Counted from the stretch's first letter, positions 1-10,390 are shown. The stretch: DNA of 64,000 bases from Cupriavidus sp. D39 (GCF_026627925.1 NZ_JAPNLE010000009.1:930001-994000); one strand, 5' to 3'. A program made the numbers and translations. The notes: generated by a model from the letters alone, not told the origin.

Positions 1-200
1 GTATTTAAGACGGCTCACGTATCGCGCCCGTAGCGAAATACGGGCCGTAGTGTCAGGGAACGTATCGGTGCCGTCGGCTGATACAAATGCGTACAAAAAG
101 GAAAGGAAACGGCGGCGAGGCGTCCCGGAATAGCCATGGGAAGGCACGGGAGAGCAGGAAAGTCGAGGCGAATAAGGCACACAGTGGCGCGAAAAGCAAT

Positions 201-229
201 ATGGCCGCGCCAGAAGCTGGCGCGGCCAT
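201..229. repeat. Perfect 13-bp hairpin
   Basis: The arms ATGGCCGCGCCAG and CTGGCGCGGCCAT pair perfectly around an AAG loop. There is no T tract, so a classical terminator is not supported. The first 270 bases of the window otherwise hold no gene I can recognise. Confidence 0.6.
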
Positions 230-274
230 GCGGAAGCCGCGGTGGCCGAAATGGCTTGGGCGATGTCTCCCTTA

Positions 275-450
275 GCCGATACGGATCTCGGCGATCAGCG
301 CCGAACACGCCGCACCAGCAAAGACACCAGTTACGCTCAATTAGATGATTCGCCTGGTGGCCTCTCTGGGCGGATTCCTTGGGCGCAAGAGTGATGGCGA
401 ACCCGGCGCCAAAACGAGCTGGATCGGCATGCAGCGAACAATGGATCAGA
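275..450 (+). pseudogene. IS4-family transposase C-terminal remnant
   Basis: From about position 318 the frame reads KTPVTLN, an amber stop, then MIRLVASLGGFLGRKSDGEP and GAKTSWIGMQRTMD. This matches the C-terminus of the IS50-like transposase at 58.0 kb (KTPVTLNQMIRLIASLGGFL), with the Gln codon there replaced by TAG here. DNA similarity extends weakly upstream to about 275. No terminal repeat or target duplication is visible beside it, so it is a decayed fragment of a related but distinct element. Confidence 0.75.
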
Positions 451-514
451 AGCCAGCAGATTCGCTGGTAGCGCGAGTGCTAGCCCAACCCGGATGCAGT
501 CTGCAGGAATAAAT

Positions 515-2028
515 TCAGCGCGCGAAACTCGGCTTGCCCTCCGAGCCTGGCGCCGTCTCTGACGGCTGGTGCGGTAATGCAGTGCTTGAATCTGACACGC
601 CATCCTTTCCCACCTCGAAGGCTTCCCACCCGCCGCCGAACGACGTGAACACCGCCACCAGCGCCAGCGCGGTGTCCTGCTGCGTCTGCGCCAGCTGGTC
701 CTGCGCGGTCAGCAGGGACCGCTCTGAATCCAGCACGTCCAGGAAGCTGGCCGCGCCGTCCCGATAGCGCTGGCGCGCCAGCACCGCGGCGCGATCCGCC
801 GCCTGCGCGTTGGATTCCAGCGAGCGCCGCCGCGCCAGTTGCCTGCCGTAGCCGTATAGCGAATTCTCGGCATCTTCGAGCGCGCCGAGCACGATTCGCT
901 CGAAGCTCGCCAGGGCGCCCTGCTGCCGGGCGTCCGACGCCTGGATGCGTGCGCGCACGGTATGCAGGTCGAACAAGGCCCAGCGAATACCCGGCACGAT
1001 CGTGAAGGTGTCATAGCGCGACTGCCCGATGCCCGAGAAAACCGGAGATACATAGCCCGCCAGCGCCGACACCGATATCTGCGGATAGAGATCGGCGGTT
1101 GCCACGCCGATATCGGCGGTAAATGCCGCCAGCGTCCGTTCCGCGACACGTACGTCGGGACGGCGTCGCAGCAGATCCCGGGGTGGCGGGATATTCAATG
1201 TGGGCGGCGTCTCGGGGATCGGCGCCGTTGCCAGCAGCGTCTCGTCGCGCTCCTCGGGAAAGCGGTCGGTCAGCACGGCCAGGCGGTTGCGGGACTGCTC
1301 GATTAGAATCTCAAGCAGCGGCACCGAAGCCATGGTGAAGTCGAACTGGGACTGCGCGCGCGCCACGTCCAGCGCATTCCCGCGCCCGGCCTCCAGGCGG
1401 TTCTGGGTGAGCTGCAGCGTCTCCTCTGGGTCTGCGCGTTCTGCACCGCTAGCAGGAAGCGCCGCTGCGAGCCGCGCAGCGTCACGTAGCTCCTGGCTAC
1501 CTCCGCGATGAGGGAAACCTGGACATCGTGCAGGCTGGCCTCGCTCGCTTGCACGCGCGCCGCTGCCCCTTCCACCGAGCGGCGGGTACGTCCGACCACG
1601 TCGATTTCCCAGTTGGCGGTGGCGGCAACTGAATAGAAATTGCCGATCCGCGGCTGCCCCGGCGACAGCGTGGCCGTCGACTGCTCCTGTCGTTCGAACG
1701 AAGCCTCCACCTGGCCATGCGGGAAATAATCGTAGAAGAAGATCCGGTAGTCGGCCCGTGCCTCGTCGATACGGGCTTGCGCAATCCTGATCGAAGGGCT
1801 CCTGCGCACGGCTTGCTCGATCAGGCGGGTCAGCGTGGGGTCGCCGAGGCTATCCCACCAGCGGACCTCGGGCTGTCCGGCCACCGATGCATCTGGCGCG
1901 CTGATCAACAGCTCGGGCAATGGCGTGTCCGGCTGCTTGTAATCCGGGCCGACGGCGCAGCCGGGCAGGGCCGACACCAGCGCGCTGGCCAGCGCCAATG
2001 CGCAACCCGTGCGTCGCGCGCTAGCCAT
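515..2028 (-). pseudogene. RND outer-membrane efflux lipoprotein (OprM/NodT family), frameshifted
   Basis: This is the outer-membrane channel of a tripartite efflux pump. The N-terminus (MASARRTGCALALASALVSA) leads to a lipobox Cys at residue 24 and the family signature CAVGPDY; the two outer-membrane efflux repeats follow. The first frame runs to about 1430 and the rest, from ARAQSQFDF to the end, lies in another frame. Adding one base near 1426 (a GG run reduced to G on the coding strand) gives one 504-residue frame, normal for the family. The ATG overlaps the stop of the pump gene by 8 bases (ATGGCTAG), which indicates translational coupling in the adaptor-pump-channel operon. Either a real loss of the channel or a sequence error. 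Confidence 0.85.
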
Positions 2029-5000
2029 GACCACCCTCCTCCGCTGGCGCGGCAGGAACGGTTGGCGCCGAAGGCTTGCTGCGGCGAGCCGATAGCCGTC
2101 GTATCGCCACATACACCACCGGTGTCAGCACCAGGCTGAATATGGTCACCCCGATCATCCCCCCGAACACCCCGATGCCGAGCGCCTTGCGCATCTCTGC
2201 TCCGGCGCCTTTGGACGTTACCAGTGGCAGCACGCCAAAGATAAACGCAAAGGAAGTCATCAGGATCGGCCTTAGCCGCAGCTTGGCCGCCTCCACGGCA
2301 GCCTCGAACGTGGCCGTGCCGTCCTCCTCGAGCTGGCGGGCGAATTCCACGATGAGGATTGCATTCTTGGCGCCCAGCGCGAGCAGCACCAGGAAACCGA
2401 TCTGCGTGAAGATATTGTTGTCTCCGCCCGCAAGCCACACCGCGCCGATCGACGCCAGCAGCGACAGCGGCGCGACCAGCACGATGGCAATCGGAATCGC
2501 CCAGCTTTCATACAAGGCCGCGAGCGCAAGGTAGACGATCAGCACGCTTAGCGGAAAGATGAACAGCGCGCTGTTGCCGGCCAGTTTTTCCTGCAGGGCC
2601 AGCTCGGTCCATTCGATGGAAAACCCGGCGGGCAGGTTTTCCTTGGCCAGCCGCTCGATCGCGGCAATGCCCTGGCCGCTGGAGGTCGTCGGCAGCGTCA
2701 CCGCGTTGATATCGGCAGAGGTGTACATGTTGTAGTGGTTCACCACCTCGGGTCCGCTGTCCACGCGCGCCGTCACCAGCGTGCTCAGCGGTAGCATGTC
2801 GCCGCGCATATTGCGGGTACGGAGCTGGCCCACCTGCTCGGGCTCCATGCGGTATTCGGCGTCGGCCTGGAGGTAGACCCGGTAGTTGCGGCCGAACCGC
2901 GTGAAATCATTGACGTAAAGCGAGCCCAGGTAGGCCTGCAGCGAGTCGAAGACATTGGCGAGCGGCACGTCCTGGGACTTTGCCTTGGTGCGGTCCACGT
3001 CCAGGCGAATGGTGGGCACGCTGTTGCGGAAGGTGGTGAAGGCCCCCGCGAACCCCGGCTCGGTGGCGACCTTGCCGATCAGCCCGTCGGTGGCCTTCTG
3101 CAGCGCCTGCAGGCCCTCTGCGCCGCGGTCTTGCACCTGCAGCTTGAGGCCGCCGACATTGCCGATGCCGCTCACCGGCGGCGGCGGGAAGGCCGCGATA
3201 AAGGCGCCGGTAATTGTGGACAGCGTGCGCATTGCGTCGGCGCGGATGGCATCGGCGGACTGGGCCTTGCCCGCGCGGTTCTCGAACTCGCCCAGGATCG
3301 GGAACAGCACCCCGGCGCTGCTCGAATCGCTGAACCCGTTGAAGATGTCCACGCCGGCAAACATGGGCACCTTGATCACGCCCGGAATCTTCAGCAGCGC
3401 GTCGGATGCCTGGCGCATCAGTACCGATGTACGGTCCAGCGACGCGCCGTCCGGCAGCTTGACCGCGACGACGAAGTAGCCCTTATCCTGCGTCGGCACG
3501 AAGCCGTTGGGCACGGATTTAAAGCCAAGCGCGGTCAGCGCCACCAGCCCCAGATACAACACGGCGATCAACAGCGGCATGCGGATCAGCTTGCCGGAAA
3601 GGCTGCCATAACCGTTGCCCGCCTTGTCGAAGACTTTGTTGAAGCGGGTGAAGAACCAGCCGAACGCGCCGTCGATGCCGCGCTGGACGAAGTCTTTCTT
3701 GGCGCCGTGCGGGCGCAGCAGCATGGCTCCCAGGGCCGGTGCCAGGGTCAGCGAATTAAAGGCGGAAATCAGCTCGGCGACCGCCAGCGTGATGGCGAAC
3801 TGCCGGTAGAACTCGCCGCTGATGCCGGTGATGAAAGCCGACGGCACGAACACGGCGGTGAGCACCACGGCAATGCCTATGACCGCCACGCCGACTTCGT
3901 CAACTGTCCGGTAAGCGGCTTGCTTGGCATCCATGCCCTCCGCCAGGTGCCGCTCCATGTTCTCCACCACCACGATGGAATCGTCCACCACGATGCCGAT
4001 CGCCAGCACCAGGCCGAACAGCGTGAGGCTGTTAAGACCGAAGCCGAACGCGGCCATCGCGGCGAACGTGCCGACCAACGATACCGGCACGGCCAGCAGC
4101 GGGATCAGAGAGGCCCGCCAGGTCTGCAGGAACACCACCACCACCAGGACCACCAGCACGATGGCTTCCAGCAGGGTGTGGATCACGGCCTCGATGGATT
4201 GCTCGATAAAAGGAATCGTATCGTAGACGTCGTAGGCAATATCGTTTGGGAAGGCGGCCTTGAGCGATTCCATCTTGGCGATCATCGCCTTGTGCGTCTC
4301 GAGCGCATTGGCGCCCGGGGTGAAGTAGGTTGGAATGGCGATGGCGTTCTTGCCGGAGAACAGCGAGAACCGGCCGTAGTCCCTGGCCCCCAGCTCCACG
4401 CGCGCGACATCGCGCAGCCGCACCACCTGCCCGTCGGCGCCGGTCTTGAGCACGATGTCGGCGAACTCCGTGGCATCGGTGAGGCGGCCCTCCACCGTCA
4501 GCACCAGCTCGAAGCTATTGTCGGCCCTGGCCTTCGGCGCCTGGCCGAGCCGGCCCGCCGCCACCTGCACGTTTTGCTCGCGGATGGCGGTGGCCACGTC
4601 GGAGGGCGTCAGGTCCCGCGCGGAAACCTTGGCCGGATCGAGCCACACGCGGATGGAGTACTCCCGCGCGCCAAACAACTGCACATCGCCCACGCCCCGT
4701 ATCCGCGCCAGTTCGTCGCGGATCTGCAGCAGCGCATAGTTGCTGAGGTAGGCAACGTCGTACGTACCCTTCGGCGAATAGAGGAAGAACACGGTGGCAA
4801 GGTCCGGCGAGCGCTTGCGCACGTCGATGCCCTGGCGCACCACTTCCGGCGGCAGCCGCGGCTGCGCCAGCGCGACGCGGTTCTGCACCAGCACCTGCGC
4901 ACGGTCCACGTCGGTACCGGAGCGGAAAGTCACCGTGATGGTCAGGCCGCCGCTGTTGGTGGCCGTCGAGGACATGTACAGCATGTCTTCCACGCCGTTG

Positions 5001-5212
5001 ACCTGCTCCTCGATCGGCTGCGCCACGGTCTCCGCGACAACCGAGGCATTGGCACCGGGATAGGACGTGGTAATGCTGACCGTCGGCGGCGCAATGTCGG
5101 GATACTGCGTGATTGGCAGGCGCAGCATCGCCACGATCCCGACCACCACCGTCATGATCGCGATGACCCAGGCAAACACGGGCCGATCGATGAAGAAATG
5201 GCCGAAGCGCAT
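2021..5212 (-). CDS. RND efflux pump inner-membrane subunit (HAE1 family, MexF/AcrB-like)
   Basis: A proton-driven inner-membrane transporter of 1063 residues, the normal family length. It starts with the typical MRFGHFFIDRPVFAWVIAI and RLPITQYPDIAPPTV segments. Transmembrane helix 4 carries the proton-relay pair in GIVVDDSIVVVEN near residue 406. It ends with a charged cytoplasmic tail. It lies 8 bases after the adaptor gene and overlaps the channel gene, so the three form one operon. The substrate cannot be read from sequence; multidrug or solvent export is the family expectation. The long open frame on the opposite strand is only a codon-bias shadow. Confidence 0.95.
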   Translation of the reverse strand: MRFGHFFIDRPVFAWVIAIMTVVVGIVAMLRLPITQYPDIAPPTVSITTSYPGANASVVAETVAQPIEEQVNGVEDMLYMSSTATNSGGLTITVTFRSGTDVDRAQVLVQNRVALAQPRLPPEVVRQGIDVRKRSPDLATVFFLYSPKGTYDVAYLSNYALLQIRDELARIRGVGDVQLFGAREYSIRVWLDPAKVSARDLTPSDVATAIREQNVQVAAGRLGQAPKARADNSFELVLTVEGRLTDATEFADIVLKTGADGQVVRLRDVARVELGARDYGRFSLFSGKNAIAIPTYFTPGANALETHKAMIAKMESLKAAFPNDIAYDVYDTIPFIEQSIEAVIHTLLEAIVLVVLVVVVFLQTWRASLIPLLAVPVSLVGTFAAMAAFGFGLNSLTLFGLVLAIGIVVDDSIVVVENMERHLAEGMDAKQAAYRTVDEVGVAVIGIAVVLTAVFVPSAFITGISGEFYRQFAITLAVAELISAFNSLTLAPALGAMLLRPHGAKKDFVQRGIDGAFGWFFTRFNKVFDKAGNGYGSLSGKLIRMPLLIAVLYLGLVALTALGFKSVPNGFVPTQDKGYFVVAVKLPDGASLDRTSVLMRQASDALLKIPGVIKVPMFAGVDIFNGFSDSSSAGVLFPILGEFENRAGKAQSADAIRADAMRTLSTITGAFIAAFPPPPVSGIGNVGGLKLQVQDRGAEGLQALQKATDGLIGKVATEPGFAGAFTTFRNSVPTIRLDVDRTKAKSQDVPLANVFDSLQAYLGSLYVNDFTRFGRNYRVYLQADAEYRMEPEQVGQLRTRNMRGDMLPLSTLVTARVDSGPEVVNHYNMYTSADINAVTLPTTSSGQGIAAIERLAKENLPAGFSIEWTELALQEKLAGNSALFIFPLSVLIVYLALAALYESWAIPIAIVLVAPLSLLASIGAVWLAGGDNNIFTQIGFLVLLALGAKNAILIVEFARQLEEDGTATFEAAVEAAKLRLRPILMTSFAFIFGVLPLVTSKGAGAEMRKALGIGVFGGMIGVTIFSLVLTPVVYVAIRRLSARRSKPSAPTVPAAPAEEGGHG

Positions 5213-5220
5213 GGCCTCCC

Positions 5221-6417
5221 CTATTTGGCCTGGTCACCGGGGCCCGGCTGGGCAACGACCAGCTTGAGCGGCTGCATGGCGCCCTTGGTCGGGGTCACCT
5301 TGACGCCTGGCCTGGCACGCTGCAGGCCATCCACGATGACCAGGTCGTCCTTGCCCAGGCCCGAGCGGACAATGCGCAGGCCTTGGTTCATCGGCCCGAT
5401 CTCTACCGGTTTCACGACCACGGTATTGCTGGCATCGACTGTGAAGACGATACGGCGCCCCAGGTCGGTCATCACCGCGCGGTCCTCGATCAGCAGCGCG
5501 GCGTACTCGCCGCTGCCCGGCAGCCTGATGCGGGCGAACATGCCCGGCGTGAGAATGCGGCCCGCCTTGTTCTCGAATACGCCGCGCGCCTTGATGGTGC
5601 CCGTGCCTGGGTCGATACGGTTATCGACAAAATCCATGACGCCTTCACGCGTGAACTCGGTCTCGTCGCCGAGCGCAAGCAGCACCTTCTTCTTGCCCTC
5701 CCGACCGCTCGTACGCGTGCCTGCCACCGCGAGCTTTTCATAGCGCAGGAAGGCGTTCTCGTCGGCATCGAATAAAACGTAGATGGGGTCCTGGCTGACG
5801 ATCGTGGTCAGCAGGGTGCCATTGGCTAGGCCGCCGGTGATCAGGTTGCCCTGCGTGACCAGCGCCCGGCCCACGCGGCCCGTGATTGGCGCGCGCACCT
5901 GGGTGTACTCGTAGTTGAGCTGGGCCGAGCGCAGGCTCGCCCGGGCGGCGGCGAGGTTGGCCTCGCTCTGGTCCCTTTGCTTGCTGATGGTGTCGAATTC
6001 TTCCTGCGAGATGGCGTTGGTGGCCACGAGCCGCTCGCCGCGCTCCTGGTTGTTGCGCGCCAGCGCAAGGGCGGAAGTCGCGCGGCGTACTTCCGCGGCC
6101 AAGCGTTCCATCTCCACGCCGAACGGCTCGCGATCCAGCGTGACCAGCACATCGCCCTGCTTGACGATCTCGCCTTCGTGGAAATTGACTTTCTGCAGGT
6201 AGCCGGACACGCGGGCCCGTAGCTGGACCGTTTCTACCGCGTCCACACGGCCGTTGAACTCATCGAAGTCAACCACCGTCCGCCCGATCGGCTGCGCGAC
6301 AGAGACCTTGGGTGCAGGCGGCGCCGGAGGTGGAGCCGCTTGCCGGGAGCACGAGGAAAGCGCACATCCCAAAAGAAGCAGCGGGATCCACGTACACACT
6401 ACCGGCCGGCATCGCAT
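5221..6417 (-). CDS. RND efflux periplasmic adaptor lipoprotein (membrane fusion protein)
   Basis: The periplasmic adaptor linking pump and channel, 398 residues from the chosen ATG at 6417. That start places a lipoprotein signal (WIPLLLLGCALSSC, lipidated Cys about residue 23) at the N-terminus; an in-frame upstream ATG would put 25 extra residues before it. A biotinyl-lipoyl half motif (VSGYLQKVNFHEGEIVKQGD), a long alpha-hairpin with coiled-coil character, the second half motif (VRAPITGRVGRALVTQG) and beta-barrel segments follow in order. It is the first gene of the efflux operon. No dedicated regulator gene is visible upstream; only remnants lie there. Confidence 0.93.
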   Translation of the reverse strand: MRCRPVVCTWIPLLLLGCALSSCSRQAAPPPAPPAPKVSVAQPIGRTVVDFDEFNGRVDAVETVQLRARVSGYLQKVNFHEGEIVKQGDVLVTLDREPFGVEMERLAAEVRRATSALALARNNQERGERLVATNAISQEEFDTISKQRDQSEANLAAARASLRSAQLNYEYTQVRAPITGRVGRALVTQGNLITGGLANGTLLTTIVSQDPIYVLFDADENAFLRYEKLAVAGTRTSGREGKKKVLLALGDETEFTREGVMDFVDNRIDPGTGTIKARGVFENKAGRILTPGMFARIRLPGSGEYAALLIEDRAVMTDLGRRIVFTVDASNTVVVKPVEIGPMNQGLRIVRSGLGKDDLVIVDGLQRARPGVKVTPTKGAMQPLKLVVAQPGPGDQAK

Positions 6418-6492
6418 GTCAGACTCCCGCAGCACAAAGGACAAGTCCTTCCCATTTGGCCGAAACGCCTTCCGGGATATCGTGATCCCCAA

Positions 6493-7063
6493 AGCGAGGG
6501 GAGAAACTATCTCTTCCTAAAACGATTGATCAGGGAGAGCCAAGGAGTGAGTAATCGGCCACGCGCCGTGCCGAAAGCGTTTCGACCCGTTCAAAACGGG
6601 ATGTCTGTACCAACAATAGATTCTTCCCAACACTTCGTCAATACCAGCAGAAGTGGCGCTGTCCAAGCTTTTTCCCAGAAGCCGCTTCCTTAAGAGCCTT
6701 GTTTGAAGACTCAAGGATTCGCTGGCATCGCCTTGTCAGGGACAACAAGCTGCGTCCTGATGTGTCCGAGGCCATGGTCTATATCCCAATGGGAGGACTG
6801 CTGCTACGCAGAGTCGCCCATCCTCGTCGAGTACGCACCGATGCCGCGCAAGCCTGGGAGCGACATCAAGAGGTGCTCAAATCGCATGCCGATCCCAAGC
6901 CGGAAGGGTGCCGCGCTGTTGTCGTGTATCGCACTGTATCTTGCCGCGCCGGACCCACAGAACGGTACAACGTTCCCCTTTGGTGACACATTCACGATAG
7001 ATGCGCGGCGTCAAATTGGGGGCATACCAGATCACTGGCCAAGCCTTCGAAAGAAACCCGATC
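6493..7063. other. Gene-poor gap with an IS5-like transposase remnant
   Basis: This gap between the efflux operon and the DipZ-like gene contains no intact gene. The only recognisable content is the transposase C-terminal remnant listed separately at about 6705-6845. Confidence 0.5.
6705..6845 (+). pseudogene. IS5-family transposase C-terminal remnant
   Basis: The plus-strand frame reads RIRWHRLVRDNKLRPDVSEA followed by MVYIPMGGLLLRRVAHP. This resembles the C-terminal RRLVRDYE...SEAMIYIAMIRLMLRRLA segment of IS5-family transposases. Nothing of the DDE core remains, and no inverted repeat is visible. Assignment rests on this one segment. Confidence 0.55.
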
Positions 7064-8880
7064 ATGACCCTGCTAATCCTTGCTTATCTGGGTGGCGCGC
7101 TTACCATCCTGAGCCCGTGCATTCTGCCCATACTCCCGTTCGTGCTCAGCCGCAGCGCAAAGCCGTTCCTGCGCGGCCGGCTGCCGATGCTGGCCGGTAT
7201 GGCGTCGGCGTTTGCCGCCGTAGCCACGCTGGCATCCGTGGGGGCGCGTGGGCCGTGCGCGCCAACGAATACGGCCGCTACAGCGCACTGATATTGCTGG
7301 CGGCGTTCGGATTGTCGCTGCTGGTGCCAAGGCTGGCCGAAGCGCTCACGCACCCGGTCGTGGCACTGGGCAACCGGCTGGCCGGCAGTGGAAGCAGCGC
7401 CGACGCTTCGCCTTGGGCATCGCTGATGCTGGGCGTAGCCACGGGCATGCTGTGGGCGCCGTGCGCGGGCCCGATTCTCGGCATCGTGCTGACAACTGCA
7501 GCACTGCAAGGCGCAAGCGTGCAGAGTTCCCTGTTGCTGGTGGCCTATGCGGCGGGCGCGGCCACGTCGCTGGCAGCGGCGCTGGGCATTGGCGGCCGTC
7601 TGTTCGCGGCGATGAAACGCTCGATGGGCGTCGGCGAATGGCTACGCCGTGGGCTTGGCGTGGGCGTGCTCGGTGGCGTAGCCGCGATTGCGGTCGGCGC
7701 CGACACTGGCCTGTTGGCCCGTTTGTCCACGGGCGGCCCCGCACGGCTGGAACAGGCATTGGTCGAGAGGCTACACACGACCGCGCCGACGGCGCCCCGC
7801 TTGCCCACCACGCCCGTCCTTCAGGACGTCAACGATGCGCAGGTCGCTGGCGAGCCCATGCTGCTCGCCGCCAACGACATCACCGTGGGCTTTCCTGTCC
7901 GACTGCCGGTGGAAGGCCGACTGCCGTCGCTCGACGGTGCCGTGAAGTGGTTCAACACCGGGGCCGGCGCGGCGCCCGTGTCGCGCGATCAGTTGCAAGG
8001 CAAGGTCACGCTGGTCTATTTCTGGACGTATTCGTGCATCAACTGCATCCGCACGCTGCCCTATCTGCGCGCGTGGGCGGAGAAGTACAAGGACCAGGGT
8101 CTGACGGTGATCGGTGTACATACGCCCGAGTTCGCGTTCGAGAAGAACCCCGAGAACGTGCGCCGCGCGGTCGGAGACTTCAAGATCGGCTTCCCCGTGG
8201 CCGTGGACAGCGACTTCCGCATCTGGCGCGCCTTCAACAACAACTACTGGCCCGCCGCGTACTTCGTGGATGCGCGAGGAAATATCCGCCATCACCAATT
8301 CGGCGAAGGTGACTATGCCAACTCGGAGCGCGTGATTCAGTCCCTGCTGGCCGAAGCGGGCCGCCCGTTCTCGTCGCGCGACGTGGTGGTGCCAGACGCC
8401 GAGGGTGCGCAAGCCGCGCCCGACCTCCGGAACGTACGTTCAGGCGAAACCTATGTCGGCTACGCCCAGGCATCGGATTTCGCATCGCCAGGTGGAATTC
8501 GCCAGGACGCGTCACACGGCTACACCGTCGGCAACCTCGAACTGAACGAGTGGGGACTGAGGGGCCAGTGGACCGTCGGGGCCGAGCAGGCCACGCTCGA
8601 TCGTGCCGATGGCGGCATCACGTACCGCTTCCATGCGCGCGATCTTCACCTTGTGCTGGGGCCGGCACCCGATGGCCGAGCGGTGCGCTTCCTGGTGAAG
8701 ATTGACGGCAAGGCGCCGGGCACCAGCCACGGCGCCGATATCGACGCCAATGGCAACGGAGCCATCACGCAAACGCGGCTCTATCAGCTGGTACGGCAGG
8801 CGGGAGACGTGGGCGAGCACACGTTCGAGATCTGCTTCCTTGATGCGGGTGCGCAAGCCTATGCGTTCACGTTTGGCTGA
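7064..8880 (+). pseudogene. DipZ-like protein: CcdA/DsbD membrane domain plus TlpA-like thioredoxin, frameshifted
   Basis: A predicted thiol-redox protein moving reducing power across the inner membrane to a periplasmic thioredoxin-like domain. The membrane part holds the paired cysteines in LSPCILPILP (residue 19) and WAPCAGPILG (about 132). The soluble part has the thioredoxin site FWTYSCINCIRTLPYL, then a C-terminal beta-rich domain of the DipZ type. The ATG at 7064 begins MTLLILAYLGGALTILSP. The frame breaks at a G run (7239-7243); adding one G gives GGAWAVRANEYGRYSA and a single 605-residue frame. It stands alone on this strand, so its partner protein is unknown. Confidence 0.85.
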
Positions 8881-9055
8881 TCGCAGCCCATCAAGTCGTC
8901 CCGCATCATAGATACCGGCGTGGGTCGTTCCCAAACGACCACCCGTGGAGCGCGAACATGAATTGTGCCCAGCGCAGTATCGAACGTGCGCGGACGCCAA
9001 TCTTTGATGCGGCGATACGTTCCACAATACGGGCACTTTCCGTATTCTTATGTCG
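8881..9055 (-). pseudogene. Possible ISKra4-type transposase remnant
   Basis: One minus-strand frame reads GKCPYCGTYRRIKDWRPRTF then DTALGTIHVRAPRVVVWERP. A CxxC pair followed by a RIKDWRPRT-like stretch resembles the zinc-finger-containing N-terminal part of ISKra4-type transposases. It has no start, no catalytic residues and no flanking repeats. The family call is tentative. Confidence 0.35.
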
Positions 9056-9095
9056 TAGGTAAATTGTCAGCTCCGAGTTTCAGACGAGAATCGGC

Positions 9096-10115
9096 TCATT
9101 CCACACGCAAGCCGGCTGCTTCGATGACCTTGCGATACATCGCTGCGTCACTTCTGATCCTCTGGTCATATTGCTGTTGCGAGCCCGCTCGGATTTCCCA
9201 TCCCAGCGCTTCGAGCTTCTGTTTGACGTCAGGTGACGCCATGGCCTTGGCGAGGCCGTCATGCAAGCGGTTTGCCACGCTCTGTGATGCGCCGGGTGGT
9301 AGCACGAAGCCAATGCCCACCGCTACATCGAACCCTGCAACGCCGGATTCCGCCACACTAGGCACATTCGGCATAACAGCCGCGCGATTCCGCGTGGTAA
9401 CCGCGATCAGCCGGATCTTTCCGCTATCCAGATAGGGGCGCAGTGATGACAGAGACGCGGCTGCAAGGCTGACCTCATTGGCCGCCAGCGCTACGGCGGC
9501 GGGGGATGCCCCTTTATAGGGAACGTGCGTCAGTTTCATCCCGGTCTGCTGCGCCAGAGACTCCACACTCAGTTGATGCACGCTGCCGATGCCAGTGCTG
9601 CCATAGGAAAGCGGATGCGCTTTGGCATACGCAATCAGTTCCTTGACCGAATGAATCGGCAGCGAAGCGTTCACCGCCAGGAACAGCGGCGTCGTTACCG
9701 CTTCCATGACTGGTACGAAAGGCTTGCTGACGTCGTAAGGCAACGCCTTGTAAAGACTCGGGTTAATCGACAACTGCCCAGTATCGGCAGCGAAAACGGT
9801 AAAGCCGTCTGGACTGGAGCGGGCGACGAAGCTGGCCGCAACGATGCCGCCGGCACCAGGCTTGTTCTCAACCACCACAGGCTGGCCGAGCTGGATGGAC
9901 AATTGCTGTCCCACCAGCCGAGAGACGGTATCCACGGCACCGCCCGGTGCCATTGGCGCAATCAGGTGAATCGGTTTCTTCGAAAGATCTTGCGCAAGGG
10001 CCGCGGTGGCGCCCAGTACAACAACAGCTATCGAGATGCCACCAATGCCCTTGCGCAGCAAACGGGAAACCAGCCTATGTGAACCCTTCAGAGGAATTGG
10101 ATCTGCCTTGGACAT
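9096..10115 (-). CDS. Bug/TctC-family periplasmic solute-binding receptor
   Basis: A 339-residue extracytoplasmic receptor of the tripartite tricarboxylate transporter class, expected to bind a small carboxylate. A basic N-terminus and hydrophobic segment (GISIAVVVLGATAALAQ) form an exported signal. The mature part shows the family marks PIHLIAPMAPGGAVDTVSRL, GQPVVVENKPGAGG and the THVPYKG loop. The ATG at 10115 gives the short signal peptide; an upstream start would add 24 residues. No tctA or tctB membrane subunit is nearby, as is usual for the many orphan Bug receptors of Burkholderiales. It lies downstream of the marR gene on the same strand, suggesting shared control with the amidohydrolase cluster. 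Confidence 0.92.
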   Translation of the reverse strand: MSKADPIPLKGSHRLVSRLLRKGIGGISIAVVVLGATAALAQDLSKKPIHLIAPMAPGGAVDTVSRLVGQQLSIQLGQPVVVENKPGAGGIVAASFVARSSPDGFTVFAADTGQLSINPSLYKALPYDVSKPFVPVMEAVTTPLFLAVNASLPIHSVKELIAYAKAHPLSYGSTGIGSVHQLSVESLAQQTGMKLTHVPYKGASPAAVALAANEVSLAAASLSSLRPYLDSGKIRLIAVTTRNRAAVMPNVPSVAESGVAGFDVAVGIGFVLPPGASQSVANRLHDGLAKAMASPDVKQKLEALGWEIRAGSQQQYDQRIRSDAAMYRKVIEAAGLRVE

Positions 10116-10169
10116 GTCTCTTCCATCCGCGGCCCGAGAGGGCCATGTAAAATTCGGTACGGTTTGATA

Positions 10170-10186
10170 TCGTATGTATTCATACA
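10170..10186. promoter_or_regulatory. Candidate operator upstream of the Bug receptor
   Basis: The stretch TATCGTATGTATTCATACA contains the inverted pair GTATG/CATAC. It lies about 55-70 bases upstream of the receptor ATG. A related TATCGTA motif occurs in the marR-amidohydrolase gap, so both may be targets of the neighbouring MarR protein (inference). Confidence 0.3.
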
Positions 10187-10390
10187 AGATGTTGTCAAGA
10201 TGGCACGGCGCTATTTTTTTGTCTGTGGGTTGGTGGCATCGGAGCCATCACACAGAGGTCTGGCCAGGAAGGCCTCGTCGGCACTTTGAAGACGCGCGGC
10301 ATTAAAGCCGAAGAGTGGATGCACGGACGGCGATATCGCCGGTCGTGGAGACCGGTGTTTCATCGCCTGCAGGATCGCTCAAATAGCGTG

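Noticed and set aside
3131..5743. 870-codon open frame on the plus strand
   Set aside because: It is antisense to the RND pump and adaptor, rich in His, Arg and Gln, with no domain; a codon-bias shadow of GC-rich coding DNA.
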